Assembly: GCA_023023105.1 (NCBI GenBank)
Contig: CP083824.1
Coordinates: 2,852,001-2,916,000, forward strand
Direction of reading: 5' to 3'
Length of the DNA stretch: 64,000 nt
Source of the DNA: Enterobacter ludwigii
GTDB taxonomy: Bacteria; Pseudomonadota; Gammaproteobacteria; Enterobacterales; Enterobacteriaceae
The first letter of the stretch is position 1; each line of letters begins with the position of its first letter. The notes under the pieces are model-generated. The model was not told the DNA's origin. It ran no database searches and saw nothing but the letters and a program-made list of their open reading frames with translations. The translations under genes were made by a program, and so were the position numbers. Positions 10,744 to 20,653 of the stretch are shown here, piece after piece.

Positions 10744-11658
10744 ATGCGTTTCCGGCAATTGCTACCGCTCATTGGGGCACTTTTTTCACTGTATATCATT
10801 TGGGGTTCAACCTACTTTGTCATTCGCATCGGGGTAGAAAGCTGGCCGCCGCTGATGATGGCGGGTATTCGCTTCCTCTCGGCTGGGGTGCTTCTGCTGG
10901 CATTCCTGCTGCTACGCGGTCATAAACTTCCCCCACTTCGCCCGCTGCTTAATGCTGCATTGATTGGTCTGCTGCTGTTGGCCGTGGGCAATGGTTTTGT
11001 GACCATTGCCGAGCACCAGAATGTACCGTCAGGGATCGCCGCCGTGGTTGTTGCCACCGTCCCGCTGTTTACCCTCTGTTTTAGCCGCCTTTTTGGCATT
11101 CGTACCCGCAAACTGGAATGGCTGGGGATTGGCATCGGGCTTGCTGGCATTATTCTGCTCAACAGCGGCGGTAACCTGAGCGGGAACCCATGGGGCGCCG
11201 TGATTATTCTGATCGGCTCTATGAGCTGGGCATTCGGTTCCGTATACGGCTCCCGTATTGAGCTGCCCTCCGGCATGATGGCTGGCGCAGTAGAGATGCT
11301 CGCTGCGGGGATTGTGCTCTTACTCGCCTCAACGCTGACGGGAGAAAAGCTGACGACAATGCCGGGTCTGTCGGGCTTTCTGGCGGTCGGTTATCTGGCG
11401 CTGTTTGGATCGCTCATCGCCATTAATGCCTACATGTTCCTGATCCGCAATGTTTCTCCGGCCGTCGCCACCAGCTATGCCTATGTCAACCCGGTCGTGG
11501 CCGTGCTGCTCGGCACAGGATTGGGCGGTGAAACGCTCTCGTCGGTAGAATGGCTGGCACTCGGGGTGATTGTTTTTGCTGTTGTGCTGGTCACGCTGGG
11601 CAAATATTTGCTGCCTGCCAAACCGGTTGTCACACCTTGCGAGGTGGAAAAACCGTAA
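10744..11658 (+). CDS. yedA: EamA family drug/metabolite transporter YedA
   Basis: A 304-residue inner-membrane protein with about ten membrane segments in two EamA repeats (SLYIIWGSTYFVIRIGVESW starts the first; GAVIILIGSMSWAFGSVYGS the second). The substrate of YedA is not established. GAGGG lies just before the ATG. The 3' end overlaps the convergent vsr by 29 bp. Confidence 0.94.
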   Translation: MRFRQLLPLIGALFSLYIIWGSTYFVIRIGVESWPPLMMAGIRFLSAGVLLLAFLLLRGHKLPPLRPLLNAALIGLLLLAVGNGFVTIAEHQNVPSGIAAVVVATVPLFTLCFSRLFGIRTRKLEWLGIGIGLAGIILLNSGGNLSGNPWGAVIILIGSMSWAFGSVYGSRIELPSGMMAGAVEMLAAGIVLLLASTLTGEKLTTMPGLSGFLAVGYLALFGSLIAINAYMFLIRNVSPAVATSYAYVNPVVAVLLGTGLGGETLSSVEWLALGVIVFAVVLVTLGKYLLPAKPVVTPCEVEKP

Positions 11659-12121
11659 GCGGATGAATACCCAGAGTGTCGATCTGCGCGGTCTGACCGC
11701 CGCCGCAGATCCACTCTTCCAGCCGTTCCGTGAGATCGGCATCGTTCAGTTTTAATCTGCCTCTCAGGGCACACTCCCAGACGATCAGCACTCGCCAGCC
11801 CTGAGCAATAAGCGTGGTGAGATCCCGGTTGTCACGATCAACATTTTTACCAATTTTCTCCAGCCAGAAATCGGTGCGTGTCGCCGGGACTTTGAACAAG
11901 TAGCAGTCGTGATGATGCCAGAAACAGCCGTGAGTAAAGATGATGCACTGGTACGCGTCGACAACGAAATCCGGTCGCCCCGCAAGCGCGGGATCCTGCA
12001 CGCGGAAATCAACGCCGGCCTGCGTCAGAAGCGCGGCCAGGCGTTTTTCAATTGCGGTATCACGCGTGCCGATAGCACGCATGTTTTTACTGCGCGTGGC
12101 CTTATCGTGAACATCCGTCAT
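11630..12121 (-). CDS. vsr: very-short-patch repair endonuclease Vsr
   Basis: A 163-residue T:G mismatch endonuclease that nicks at Dcm sites to repair deaminated 5-methylcytosine. The start at 12121 gives [21 protein letters not shown], matching E. coli Vsr. The catalytic GRPDFVVD segment, [12 protein letters not shown] and WECALRG are all present. The gene begins inside the end of dcm (20-bp overlap), the arrangement known from E. coli. The C-terminus carries a short extension that runs over the end of yedA. Confidence 0.96.
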   Translation of the reverse strand: MTDVHDKATRSKNMRAIGTRDTAIEKRLAALLTQAGVDFRVQDPALAGRPDFVVDAYQCIIFTHGCFWHHHDCYLFKVPATRTDFWLEKIGKNVDRDNRDLTTLIAQGWRVLIVWECALRGRLKLNDADLTERLEEWICGGGQTAQIDTLGIHPLTVFPPRKV

Positions 12122-13535
12122 TGACGGCCTCACTCTCACGTAGCGCCACAGCCTGTTTGATGCGGGAAGACAGCAGTTTTGCCACCGCCGCAAAGGCGGG
12201 AACCACCACAGAATTACCAAACTGGCGGTAAGCCTGCGTATCCGAAACCGGAATGCGGAAGCTGTAGCCTTGCGGGGTTTCAAACCCCATTAACCGGGCG
12301 CATTCCCGCGGCGTTAAGCGTCGTGGACGGTGACGCTGGTTGTCCGGGTCGTCGAAATTCTGCTCGCCAAGCGCCTTGTCCCAGCCTCTGTCGATCAGAA
12401 TTTCTGCACCGTCCTTATAGTAGCGGGCAGAAAGCGTGCGGGTAACGCTGTGCGGATCGTTTGGGTTGACCATCCCAAAACCGAAGCCGTTGCCCTTCGC
12501 CTGATGTTTTTTGGCATAGCGGTAGAGGTATTTCCACAGCACCGGAGTGAGGATAAATTTCGCGTCGACGACAGGCTCCAGCAGCTCAGCCACGGTGGGA
12601 CGGTGCGCCGGATATAAAGAAGGAATATCACGCAGGGTGAAATCCCCCTTCAGATTGAGATCGCGGCGGAAACCCACCAGCACGATTCGTTCTCGATGCT
12701 GGGGCAGAAAATGTTTCCCATCAATGATTTTTGGGTCATCCGCGCCCATGTCCTGTGAGTCGGCCACGTCATAGCCCAACTCGTCCAGCGTTTGCATGAT
12801 GATGCGGAAGGTTTTTCCACTATCATGGCTCTTTAGATTCTTGACGTTTTCCAGCACAAAAATCGCCGGGCGTCGGGCGTCAATAATGCGGGCCACATCA
12901 AAAAACAGCGTTCCCTGGGTATCACAGGCGAAACCGTGGGCGCGTCCGAGGGCGTTCTTTTTCGAGACGCCCGCCAGGGAGAAAGGCTGGCACGGGAAAC
13001 CCGCCAACAGCACATCATGCGCCGGGATCGTCTGGCGAATGTGCTCCGCGGCTTGTGCATCGCTCACGCCACTTTTATGGCTCAGGGTGACATCGCGGAT
13101 ATCCGCGTTGAAATGATGTTCATGGGGATCGCAGTACCAGTTTGCTTTGTAGGTGCGCACAGCATGTTTGTTCCACTCGCTGGTAAACACGCACTGACCG
13201 CCGATGGCTTCAAAGCCGTGTCGGATGCCACCGATACCGGCAAACAGATCGATAAAGCGGAAAGCATAGTTCGGGTGCGCGGCTGAAGGGCGTGGAAGCA
13301 GGCTCTGCAGGTAACGAAACTCGCCTTCGCTCAGGCGACGCCCTGCCCGCTCGCTGGTCAGCAGTCTTTTCAGGATTGCCGGGCTCCAGTGGCTCTCACC
13401 GTGTGCCACCAGCTGATTTGCCAGGGTTTTAGCATCATAGATATCTAACAACTGGTGCAATAACGCCTGCACCGTTGCCGTTGATTTCTCAGCCTGCTCA
13501 GGTGCGGGCTCAGTCACTGATCGATTTTCCTGCAT
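12102..13535 (-). CDS. dcm: DNA-cytosine methyltransferase Dcm
   Basis: A 477-residue C5-cytosine methyltransferase for CCWGG. Family motifs appear in order: motif [21 protein letters not shown] near residue 90, motif [13 protein letters not shown] with the catalytic Cys, motif [11 protein letters not shown], motif [15 protein letters not shown], and motif [10 protein letters not shown] near the end. It overlaps vsr by 20 bp, so methylation and repair are co-encoded. Confidence 0.97.
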   Translation of the reverse strand: MQENRSVTEPAPEQAEKSTATVQALLHQLLDIYDAKTLANQLVAHGESHWSPAILKRLLTSERAGRRLSEGEFRYLQSLLPRPSAAHPNYAFRFIDLFAGIGGIRHGFEAIGGQCVFTSEWNKHAVRTYKANWYCDPHEHHFNADIRDVTLSHKSGVSDAQAAEHIRQTIPAHDVLLAGFPCQPFSLAGVSKKNALGRAHGFACDTQGTLFFDVARIIDARRPAIFVLENVKNLKSHDSGKTFRIIMQTLDELGYDVADSQDMGADDPKIIDGKHFLPQHRERIVLVGFRRDLNLKGDFTLRDIPSLYPAHRPTVAELLEPVVDAKFILTPVLWKYLYRYAKKHQAKGNGFGFGMVNPNDPHSVTRTLSARYYKDGAEILIDRGWDKALGEQNFDDPDNQRHRPRRLTPRECARLMGFETPQGYSFRIPVSDTQAYRQFGNSVVVPAFAAVAKLLSSRIKQAVALRESEAVNDGCSR

Positions 13536-13578
13536 TGTTTTAACCGGACAATAAAGACTGGAAACAGATTACCACAGT

Positions 13579-14280
13579 TCATTTGCGCAAACTGCGACGG
13601 AAGCGGCTCTGAACCTGGCTATCCAGCCCGATGCAGTCACCGCGTAATTCGGCACTGAGTTTCGCCATAAACTGGATCAGAAAATCGGCGTTGTGATGCG
13701 CGAGCTCGCGCCCGACATCCGTTTGCATTGTATCAGGCAACCGCAACAGCTTGGTCTGAAAATGGTCAAGGGCAAACGCCCGGTCATCAAGCGATCGTGC
13801 ATCGGCGAACGGATCGTCAGCATTAAACAGTGCCACCCCCAAAGCGCCTGACACGGCAAAGACTCGCGCCAGACCGATGGCACCCAGTGCTTCCAGACGG
13901 TCTGCATCCTGGACAATTTTGGCCTCAATACTTTGCGGCGTCAGCCCGGCGCTGAAACTGTGTGCCTCGATGGCATGTTCCACTGCGGCATAGCATTCGG
14001 GCGGAAAATCAGGGAAATCGCATTGCAGAATGCTACGTGTCTTACGCGCCGCCAGACGGGATGACTGACTGCGTTCCGGATGGTTTTTGGGCAGGCTAAC
14101 GATGTCATGAAAATAACATGCGGTCAGCACAACCAGCGGGTCAACCGTCTGGTTGTCCATAATTTTTTGCGCGGTCATCCAGACACGACGAAAGTGTGAA
14201 ATATCATGAGCGGCGTCGTCGGTGGTGTGGTTTTCGTCGAGCCAGCGTTCAAAGCGGTGCTGCCACTGCGTAAGTTCCAT
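13579..14280 (-). CDS. yedJ: HD-domain phosphohydrolase YedJ
   Basis: A 233-residue protein of the HD superfamily. Metal-ligand motifs are visible: H in [10 protein letters not shown], the HD pair in [10 protein letters not shown], and D in [16 protein letters not shown]. The start at 14280 ([14 protein letters not shown]) matches the E. coli protein; the frame continues to 14316 without family similarity. Likely a phosphohydrolase, but the substrate is unknown. Confidence 0.9.
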   Translation of the reverse strand: MELTQWQHRFERWLDENHTTDDAAHDISHFRRVWMTAQKIMDNQTVDPLVVLTACYFHDIVSLPKNHPERSQSSRLAARKTRSILQCDFPDFPPECYAAVEHAIEAHSFSAGLTPQSIEAKIVQDADRLEALGAIGLARVFAVSGALGVALFNADDPFADARSLDDRAFALDHFQTKLLRLPDTMQTDVGRELAHHNADFLIQFMAKLSAELRGDCIGLDSQVQSRFRRSLRK

Positions 14281-14331
14281 GATCACATCCTGTCGGTGAA
14301 ACGGTAACAATAGCAACTTTCCCCGCTGCTA

Positions 14332-14601
14332 TCACCGGTTGTCCTGACGGGGACGCGTATACCAGGCAATCGCGCCCAGAATCAGACCGACGGTGCCCAG
14401 CACCATAAACCCCAGAATGGCTCCAAGCCACTTCCCGCTGGTCGACCCTAAATCCCCGTCAGCCACGGTATCAGGCAGTGATGGAATTTTACTTACCACC
14501 CACGCGTAGCGCGCCATAGCCCAGACAAAATAACCGCAAAATGCGTAGAACACCCACAGAGCCAGTTTGCCTCCCAGGCTGCGTTCAATTTTTCGTTCCA
14601 T
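14332..14601 (-). CDS. yedR: inner-membrane protein, YedR-like
   Basis: An 89-residue protein with two hydrophobic segments (about residues 12-34 and 58-80) separated by a polar loop. It occupies the yedR position between yedJ and the porin. AGGAT lies a few bases before the ATG. Function unknown; the name rests on position and membrane topology. Confidence 0.65.
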   Translation of the reverse strand: MERKIERSLGGKLALWVFYAFCGYFVWAMARYAWVVSKIPSLPDTVADGDLGSTSGKWLGAILGFMVLGTVGLILGAIAWYTRPRQDNR

Positions 14602-15036
14602 CTTTATCCTTCACTCCACGATAGCTGCACTATCGTTTTCACCTGCTCACTTAGTTTTGTGACAATCATCACATTTTGTCATTAAACGCGGCAGTGTGGG
14701 AAGATTTCTTACGCTCAGTTTGCGTTAAGTTGATCTCAGGCAAGATTAACGGTTGTGTTATTTTTGCTCAGAAAGGCCGAGATATATAATTTCAAGCAAT
14801 TATAAAAATGAAATAATAATAGCGTGAAATACTTAATAATAATTAACCTCTATATGTTCAATCGAATAATTCACAAGAAAAATAAAGCGACATTTAGAAA
14901 TATTTTGCAATATTTATACGACTTTAATTACATTTATTTTTGAACAAAAATAACAAACCATAGAATAGTATCAACCATGTAATTGCGGAGAGTAATTACA
15001 TATATTCATATAAATTATCTTTAAAGGGAATATATA
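14602..15036. other. 435-bp yedR-porin intergenic region
   Basis: Strongly AT-rich, especially 14760-15030. It holds a perfect CRP-type site (14658-14673) and a short hairpin CGATAG-CTGCA-CTATCG (14619-14635). In E. coli the small RNA RseX lies between yedR and the porin yedS; I could not recognise an RseX sequence here. No ORF with a convincing start was seen. Confidence 0.6.
14658..14673. promoter_or_regulatory. CRP site between yedR and porin gene
   Basis: TGTGACAATCATCACA has both half-sites TGTGA/TCACA intact with a 6-bp spacer. It lies 57 bp before yedR and about 365 bp before the porin start, so yedR is the nearer target (a GATAGT -10 candidate on the minus strand at 14629-14634 fits). 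Confidence 0.6.
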
Positions 15037-16200
15037 ATGAAAAGAAAAGTTCTGGCACTTCTTGTACCCGCTTTATTAATGGCTGGCGCGGTAAATGCGG
15101 CAGAGATGTACAATAAAAACGGCAACAAAGTTGACCTGTATGGCAAAGTCGATGCACGTCATACCTTCTCTGACAACCCAGGTGACGACGGCGATGAAAC
15201 CTATGTACAGATTGGTTTCAAAGGCGAAACCCAGATTACTCGCGATCTGATCGGTTACGGCCAGTGGGAATATAAAACCTACGCAAATGATACTGAAGGC
15301 GCGGGTGATAAATCCTTTAACCGTCTGGCATATGCAGGTCTGAAATATGGTGAATACGGCTCATTTGATTATGGCCGTAATTACGGCGTCGTGTACGACG
15401 TTGAAGCCTGGACCGATATGCTGCCGGTATTTGGCGGTGATTCTTACACCTGGACCGATAACTTTATGAATGGCCGTGCTAACGGTCTGGCGACTTATCG
15501 TAATAAAGATTTCTTTGGTCTGGTTGATGGTCTGAATTTTGCGCTGCAATATCAAGGTAATAACGAAAGTGGTCCACACGAAGATCAATTCGGTAATAAT
15601 ATTGATGTTCAGGAAGGCACGAAAAATGGTCATAAAGATGTGCGTTTCCAGAATGGCGACGGCTTCGGTATGTCGACTTCCTACGACTTCTCTGGCGACC
15701 TGTCCGGCCTGAGCCTGGGTGCAGCGTATTCGTCTTCTGATCGTACTAACGAGCAGGTTGCTTATGGCAAAGCCGCGGAAGGCATCGGTTATGCCGGTGG
15801 CGAAAAAGCTGAAGCCTGGACCGTTGGCGCAAAATACGATGCAAACAGCATCTACCTGGCAATGATGTATGCGGAAACCCGCAACATGACGCCAATCGGT
15901 AACCTTGGTATCGCAAACCAGACTCAGAACTTCGAAGCGGTTGCCCAGTACCAGTTCGACTTCGGCCTGCGTCCTTCCCTGGCATGGGTTTACTCAAAAG
16001 GTAAAGACCTGGACGGTAAGGGATTCAATCAGGATCTGGTTAACTACATTGACGTGGGCATGACCTACAGCTTAAACAAGAACTTCTCTACTTATGTTGA
16101 TTACAAAATCAACATGCTGGACAACGATGAAGCACTGTATGAAACATACGGTATTTCCACCGATGACATCGTTGGCATCGGTATGACCTACCAGTTCTAA
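15037..16200 (+). CDS. OmpC/OmpS-type general porin
   Basis: A 387-residue outer-membrane trimeric porin. Signal peptide residues 1-21 (ends NAA), mature start [20 protein letters not shown], and a C-terminal Phe in GMTYQF as required for Bam-mediated insertion. The constriction loop L3 reads LPVFGGD where OmpC/OmpF have PEFGGD. The location beside yedR corresponds to E. coli yedS and Salmonella ompS loci, so an OmpS-like name is likely. A strong terminator follows. The upstream region is long and AT-rich, as in other regulated porins. Confidence 0.92.
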   Translation: MKRKVLALLVPALLMAGAVNAAEMYNKNGNKVDLYGKVDARHTFSDNPGDDGDETYVQIGFKGETQITRDLIGYGQWEYKTYANDTEGAGDKSFNRLAYAGLKYGEYGSFDYGRNYGVVYDVEAWTDMLPVFGGDSYTWTDNFMNGRANGLATYRNKDFFGLVDGLNFALQYQGNNESGPHEDQFGNNIDVQEGTKNGHKDVRFQNGDGFGMSTSYDFSGDLSGLSLGAAYSSSDRTNEQVAYGKAAEGIGYAGGEKAEAWTVGAKYDANSIYLAMMYAETRNMTPIGNLGIANQTQNFEAVAQYQFDFGLRPSLAWVYSKGKDLDGKGFNQDLVNYIDVGMTYSLNKNFSTYVDYKINMLDNDEALYETYGISTDDIVGIGMTYQF

Positions 16201-16213
16201 TATCTAAAATACT

Positions 16214-16238
16214 AAAGCCCGCTTTCGCGGGCTTTTTT
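16214..16238 (+). terminator. terminator after porin gene
   Basis: AAAGCCCGC-TTTC-GCGGGCTTT stem-loop followed by TTTT, 13 bp after the porin stop. Confidence 0.92.
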
Positions 16239-16255
16239 ATGCCATTTGTCAGGCT

Positions 16256-17119
16256 CTATGGCGCTTCCTGCAACGCCACGCGAATAAATCCGTTATTCTG
16301 CGCCAGTAGCTCATGGGCTTTCCAGGCATCCAGCCCTGTCAGCACCATCAACACCGCTGTTTTACAGTTATGGTTACACCCTTCCAGCGCGGCTTTCGCC
16401 TCCGCCCGGGTACATCCGCCTGCTTCCATCACTATTGCGATTTGTCGCTCGGCCCATTTGGTATTGCTTGCCTCAAGATCCACACGCAGGTTGCTGTATG
16501 CGCGACCGGTTCGGACGGCCAATCCGGTAGCAATCATCGAGAGGATCATTTTCTGCGCAATCCCCGCTTTGGTATTGATATAGCCTGCGACCACATCAGC
16601 ACCCAGTTCCGGGGCAATCACCATGCTCGCCAGCTGCGCCGCTTCACTTTGCGCGTCGCCGGTAATGACAGCAACCGAAGAGCCCAGCGACCATGCATGC
16701 CGCATCGCGCCCCAAACCCACGGTGTTTTTCCGCTAATGGTCACCGCCAGCATCATATCGTGTTCGCCAAAGGTGATGGCCTGCAGGTCGGCAACGCCAC
16801 GCTCATAGCTTCCTTCTCCCTCGCCTGCTGTAACGGCAATGACAGGAGTTTTACCCGGAGCATATTCATCCGCTACCTGTTGCGCGACACGGCCCGACGG
16901 GCCTGCGCCAACAATGACTAAACGACCACCGTGGCTGAGGGTCGCGGCGGCGTTATCCACCACGCGGGCGATAGTTGTTAAACAGGGGGTAATAGCTGCA
17001 GTGATAAGTGCATCATCCTGGTGAATGACTTTCAGCATGTCCAGCGTGGACAATCTATCAATATTCATCGTGCTGGCGTGCCGTCTTTCCTTGACCGAAC
17101 CGGTAAGCATAATGCTCAT
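16256..17119 (-). CDS. MurQ-like SIS-domain protein
   Basis: A 287-residue protein of the N-acetylmuramic acid 6-phosphate etherase family. Start at 17119 is set by a consensus AGGAGG 7 bases upstream. Family blocks: NIDRLSTLDML (19-29), GGRLVIVGAGPSGRVAQQVADEYAP (64-88), TISGKTPWV, VAGYINTKAGIAQKMILSM, and C-terminal CNHNCKTAVLMVLTGLDA. E. coli MurQ uses Glu83 and Glu114; Glu85 here aligns with the first, but the segment carrying the second (EGAED) is deleted, leaving AGEGEGSYERGVADL. It is therefore probably a divergent relative, with or without etherase activity. No PTS gene or murR is adjacent. Confidence 0.8.
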   Translation of the reverse strand: MSIMLTGSVKERRHASTMNIDRLSTLDMLKVIHQDDALITAAITPCLTTIARVVDNAAATLSHGGRLVIVGAGPSGRVAQQVADEYAPGKTPVIAVTAGEGEGSYERGVADLQAITFGEHDMMLAVTISGKTPWVWGAMRHAWSLGSSVAVITGDAQSEAAQLASMVIAPELGADVVAGYINTKAGIAQKMILSMIATGLAVRTGRAYSNLRVDLEASNTKWAERQIAIVMEAGGCTRAEAKAALEGCNHNCKTAVLMVLTGLDAWKAHELLAQNNGFIRVALQEAP

Positions 17120-17284
17120 AAACAGCCTCCTTATTATGAGTACCCACACACTATAAAGTGTTTTATATGGATGACATGCGAGGAGGGTCACGAAAAGAGG
17201 AGCAAATCCACGCCTTTACATGGCTTTAAGAAAAGCGCGTCATCGGCGATAATTACCCCCTTTCTTAATCATCGCGGAGTGTTG

Positions 17285-18901
17285 ATGAGCGATTTGCAGC
17301 CTTTCCTTCTGACGCGCAAGCGCCCCATGAAACTGAATACGCTGGTCACGTTGATGGTATGCGCGATTATTGCCTCTGTGCTGCTGGTGGTCTTTGCACT
17401 CTATTCAGTACAAATTACCCGGGCGACCCGCGATGATGTTAAAGATACCGCGCTGGGTATCGCCCGCACGCTGGCCGACAGCCCGGAGATCCAGCGAGGT
17501 CTGATGCAGCCCCCGCAGGCAGATATTATTCAACCCATCGCCAGAGCCGTCACCCAGCGCAATGACCTGCTGCTCACGGTGGTGACCGACATGCGGGGGA
17601 TTCGCTACTCGCACCCGAACGAAGCGCTGATCGGCCTGCACTTTATTGGTAATGACCTCGAGCCTGCGCTGGAAGGTAAAGAGAATGTCTCCGTAAACCG
17701 TGGTGCGCTCGCCGAAGCGCTCCGCGTTTTCACCCCTGTTTATGATAGCCAGCACGATCAGATCGGTGTGGTGGTGGTCGGTATCTCCCTCAAAAAAGTG
17801 GAAGATCAGATCGCCCGTGGACGGATGAACGCCGTCTGGACCATCTTATTCAGTATCTTTATGAGTTCTATGGCGATTTGGGGTCTGGTTCGGGTACTGA
17901 AACGCATCCTGTTCGGGCTCGAACCCTACGAAATCTCCGCCTTGTTTGAACAGCGTCAGGCGATGCTGCAGTCGCTTCGTGAAGGGGTGCTGGCTGTCGA
18001 TATTCATGGCCGGGTGACGATGATTAATCAAACCGCCAGAGAGATTTTACTCCTGCCTTCAGGCAAGCAGACTGAAAACGCCAGCGCGCCGCTGCTGGCC
18101 AGCCTGCGGGAAGTCTCGAAAACGGGTATTGCCCGCCAGGATCAGGAGATCAGCTGTAACGGGCGGCTGTTGCTGTGCAACATGGTGCCAGTCAAAAGCC
18201 AGGATCGGGTGATCGGCGCGATCACCACCTTCCGCGATAAAACGGAAATCAGCCAGCTGATGCAGCGGATTGATGGCATGGTCAGTTACGTTGACGCCCT
18301 GCGCACCCATACACATGAGTTTATGAACAAACTGCACGTGATCCTTGGCCTGCTGCACATGAAACGCTACGACAAGCTGGAAGAGTACATCATCCAGACC
18401 GCGCACAATTACCAGACAGATATCGGTGAGATACAGAGCAAGGTAAAATCTCCGGTGATTGCGGGGTTCCTGCTGGGTAAAATAAACCGGGCGAAAGAAG
18501 CGGGCGTCACCCTGTCGCTGGCCGATGAGTGCCAGATTCCGGATACCGCCAGTGAAGAGCAGGTTGCGGTGCTGATCACCGCGCTGGGTAACCTTATTGA
18601 AAACGCTCTCGACGCGATGGAAGGACAGCAGGAAGGCGAAATCACTCTGCTGTTGCATTATCAGAATGGCTGGCTCAGTTGTGAAGTCAGTGATGATGGC
18701 CCCGGTATTGATCCCACTCAGCTGGAGGCTATTTTTACAAAGGGATTCTCAACCAAAGGTGAAAACCGCGGTGTTGGGTTATTCCTTGCTCGCCAGCAAA
18801 TCCAGAACCTGGGCGGAGACATCTCCGTCGAGTCTGAGCCTGGTGTCTTTACCCAATTTTTTGTTCACATCCCCTGGGATAGCGAGAGGAATATCGCGTG
18901 A
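17285..18901 (+). CDS. dcuS: C4-dicarboxylate sensor histidine kinase DcuS
   Basis: A 538-residue membrane kinase. TM1 at about residues 19-42 is followed by a periplasmic PAS domain with the C4-dicarboxylate-binding residues seen in E. coli DcuS (R and H in IRYSHP, R in EALRVFTP), TM2 near 183-200, a cytoplasmic PAS, and the kinase core: LRTHTHEFMNKLHVILGLLH with the phospho-His, NLIENALDAM (N box), DDGPGID, and GVGLFLARQQ. Start chosen at ATG 17285; the frame is open further upstream but overlaps the divergent MurQ-like gene. The stop overlaps dcuR by 4 bp. Confidence 0.95.
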   Translation: MSDLQPFLLTRKRPMKLNTLVTLMVCAIIASVLLVVFALYSVQITRATRDDVKDTALGIARTLADSPEIQRGLMQPPQADIIQPIARAVTQRNDLLLTVVTDMRGIRYSHPNEALIGLHFIGNDLEPALEGKENVSVNRGALAEALRVFTPVYDSQHDQIGVVVVGISLKKVEDQIARGRMNAVWTILFSIFMSSMAIWGLVRVLKRILFGLEPYEISALFEQRQAMLQSLREGVLAVDIHGRVTMINQTAREILLLPSGKQTENASAPLLASLREVSKTGIARQDQEISCNGRLLLCNMVPVKSQDRVIGAITTFRDKTEISQLMQRIDGMVSYVDALRTHTHEFMNKLHVILGLLHMKRYDKLEEYIIQTAHNYQTDIGEIQSKVKSPVIAGFLLGKINRAKEAGVTLSLADECQIPDTASEEQVAVLITALGNLIENALDAMEGQQEGEITLLLHYQNGWLSCEVSDDGPGIDPTQLEAIFTKGFSTKGENRGVGLFLARQQIQNLGGDISVESEPGVFTQFFVHIPWDSERNIA

Positions 18902-19617
18902 TAAATGTATTAATTGTCGATGATGATGCCATGGTAGCTGACCTCAACCGTCTGTACGTCAACCGTGTTGAAGGCTTTAGCTGCTGCGGAGTCGCCTCTA
19001 CGCTCAACCAGGCCGAGGCCTTTATCAATAACCCCAACCAGCCTGTCGACCTGGTGCTGCTGGACGTTTATATGCAGCAGGATAACGGGCTGGATCTGTT
19101 GCCCGTTATTCGCGCTTCGGGCCGCCCGATTGATGTCATTATGATCTCCTCCGCTGCTGACGCCGCCACGATCCAGACCTCCATCCATTACGGCGTGATG
19201 GATTATCTGATTAAACCGTTCCAGTTCCCGCGCTTTGAAGAGGCACTAAACGGCTGGAAGGCAAAGCACAGTCTGATGGGATCGCACCAGTACTACGAGC
19301 AGGCCGACGTTGACAGACTGATCCACGGCGGAGCGCCAGAGCTGGCGGACAGCAAAAAGCTGCCGAAAGGGTTAACGCCGCAGACGCTGCGCACGATTTG
19401 TCAGTGGATTGATGCCCATCCGGAGACAGAATTCTCCACCGATGACCTGGCAGGCGCGGTCAATATCTCCCGCGTATCTTGCCGCAAATATCTGATCTGG
19501 CTGGCGCAAATCAACATTTTGTTCACCAGCATTCACTACGGTGCCACCGGGCGTCCGGTGTATCGCTACCGCCTCCAGCCGGAGCAAACAGGCCTGCTCA
19601 AGCAGTATTGTCAGTAA
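18898..19617 (+). CDS. dcuR: C4-dicarboxylate response regulator DcuR
   Basis: A 239-residue CitB-family response regulator. The receiver domain has acidic DDD at 8-10, phosphoacceptor Asp56 (LVLLDVYMQ) and Lys in LIKPFQFPRF. The C-terminal half contains the HTH (TDDLAGAVNISRVSCRKYLIWL). The start is GTG within the dcuS stop (GTGA). In E. coli DcuR activates fumarate-respiration genes, so the nearby fumarate genes are natural targets. The 3' end overlaps apbE by 20 bp. Confidence 0.95.
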   Translation: MINVLIVDDDAMVADLNRLYVNRVEGFSCCGVASTLNQAEAFINNPNQPVDLVLLDVYMQQDNGLDLLPVIRASGRPIDVIMISSAADAATIQTSIHYGVMDYLIKPFQFPRFEEALNGWKAKHSLMGSHQYYEQADVDRLIHGGAPELADSKKLPKGLTPQTLRTICQWIDAHPETEFSTDDLAGAVNISRVSCRKYLIWLAQINILFTSIHYGATGRPVYRYRLQPEQTGLLKQYCQ

Positions 19618-20560
19618 CGCAGTAGCTGTTATCCAGCAAGGTAAACCGGAAGTGGTGCGCTGAAGAGAGCACCACTTCTTTTGTTTTGGTCACAAAGATA
19701 GCTTCAATATCGGGGCGCGCGCGCAGCGTGGCACACCCCTTCTCTACGCCCATGCCGTACATCAACGTGGTCCAGATATCTCCATCAATGGAGTTTTTAG
19801 AAATGATGGTCACGCTATCCAGTTCGTTATCCAGGGGATACCCGGTGCGCGGATCGAGAATGTGGTGGTAGCGTTTGCCGTTTTGTTCAAAGTAGCGTTC
19901 GTATGTTCCGGACGTCACGACTGACATGTTCTCGACCGTCATCGTGCCGATCAACGCATCACCGGCGAACGGTTTTTTGAGCCCCACGCTCCAGCCCCCT
20001 TCCGGCGAGCCTAATGTCTGGATATTGCCGCCGAGGTTAATCAGCCCCAGATCGGCCCCCTCTTTGTGCAGATAATCCCGTACTCTGTCGGCGATATATC
20101 CTTTGGCGATGGCCCCCAGATCGATTTCCATACCCGTGCTGGTCAGAAAAACGCTGCTGCGGGCCTCATCAAGGATGACATCCTCAGGACGGGTAATCGC
20201 CAGCAGTGACGCGATTTCATCGGCAGGCGGAACGCTGTCTCCCTGAAAACCAATTTTCCAGCGCTTCACCAGCGGGCCAATGGCCAGGTTAAAGGCGCTG
20301 TCCTTGAGCAGGCTAGCCGCTTTTGCACAGCGGATCAGTTCAAATACGGGTCGGCTGACGGTGACCGGATGCTGGCCTGCTGCATGGTTGATATCCATGA
20401 CCTGCGAGTGCGCGCGGTTGACGGTGAGCAGATCTTCATACTGTTTGATCAGGCGAAACACGCGGGAAGCGAGGGCTTCGTCATGGGAGAAGAGTTTCAG
20501 GAGGATGGGTGAGCCCATCAGGACGGCGGAGTAGCTGTAAACGCGATGGCTATCGGGCAT
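19598..20560 (-). CDS. apbE: FAD:protein FMN transferase (ApbE family)
   Basis: A 320-residue ApbE-family enzyme that transfers FMN from FAD onto a Thr of target flavoproteins. Motifs: DLGAIAKGYIADRVRDYL, LINLGGNIQTLG, and HHILDPRTGYPLDN. The start at 20560 (MPDSHRVYSYS) has GAGGA about 9 bases upstream. There is no signal peptide or lipobox, so it is cytoplasmic, unlike many ApbE lipoproteins. It sits 93 bp downstream of a fumarate reductase carrying a flavinylation motif, its likely substrate. Confidence 0.92.
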   Translation of the reverse strand: MPDSHRVYSYSAVLMGSPILLKLFSHDEALASRVFRLIKQYEDLLTVNRAHSQVMDINHAAGQHPVTVSRPVFELIRCAKAASLLKDSAFNLAIGPLVKRWKIGFQGDSVPPADEIASLLAITRPEDVILDEARSSVFLTSTGMEIDLGAIAKGYIADRVRDYLHKEGADLGLINLGGNIQTLGSPEGGWSVGLKKPFAGDALIGTMTVENMSVVTSGTYERYFEQNGKRYHHILDPRTGYPLDNELDSVTIISKNSIDGDIWTTLMYGMGVEKGCATLRARPDIEAIFVTKTKEVVLSSAHHFRFTLLDNSYCVTDNTA

Positions 20561-20611
20561 GGGATGTATCCTCAAATGTAACCCCGGCAAGCACCGCGCC
20601 GCCGGGGAATA

Positions 20612-20637
20612 GCCGGATGGCGCTGCGCTTATCCGGC
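20612..20637. repeat. REP-like palindromic element
   Basis: An imperfect palindrome GCCGGATGGCG...CGCTTATCCGGC of the enterobacterial REP type, preceded by a second short GC-rich inverted repeat (CCCCGGC / GCCGGGG, 20582-20606). It lies between two co-directional genes, frd and apbE, and may stabilise the upstream mRNA. Confidence 0.7.
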
Positions 20638-20653
20638 CTGAGAAACAGGTGCC

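Noticed and set aside
14602..15036. RseX small RNA in the yedR-porin interval
   Set aside because: E. coli has rseX in this place, but I could not identify its sequence or a convincing terminator here.
17021..17284. Longer dcuS beginning at 17021
   Set aside because: It would overlap the divergent MurQ-like gene and add 88 residues unlike any DcuS; ATG 17285 gives the expected start.
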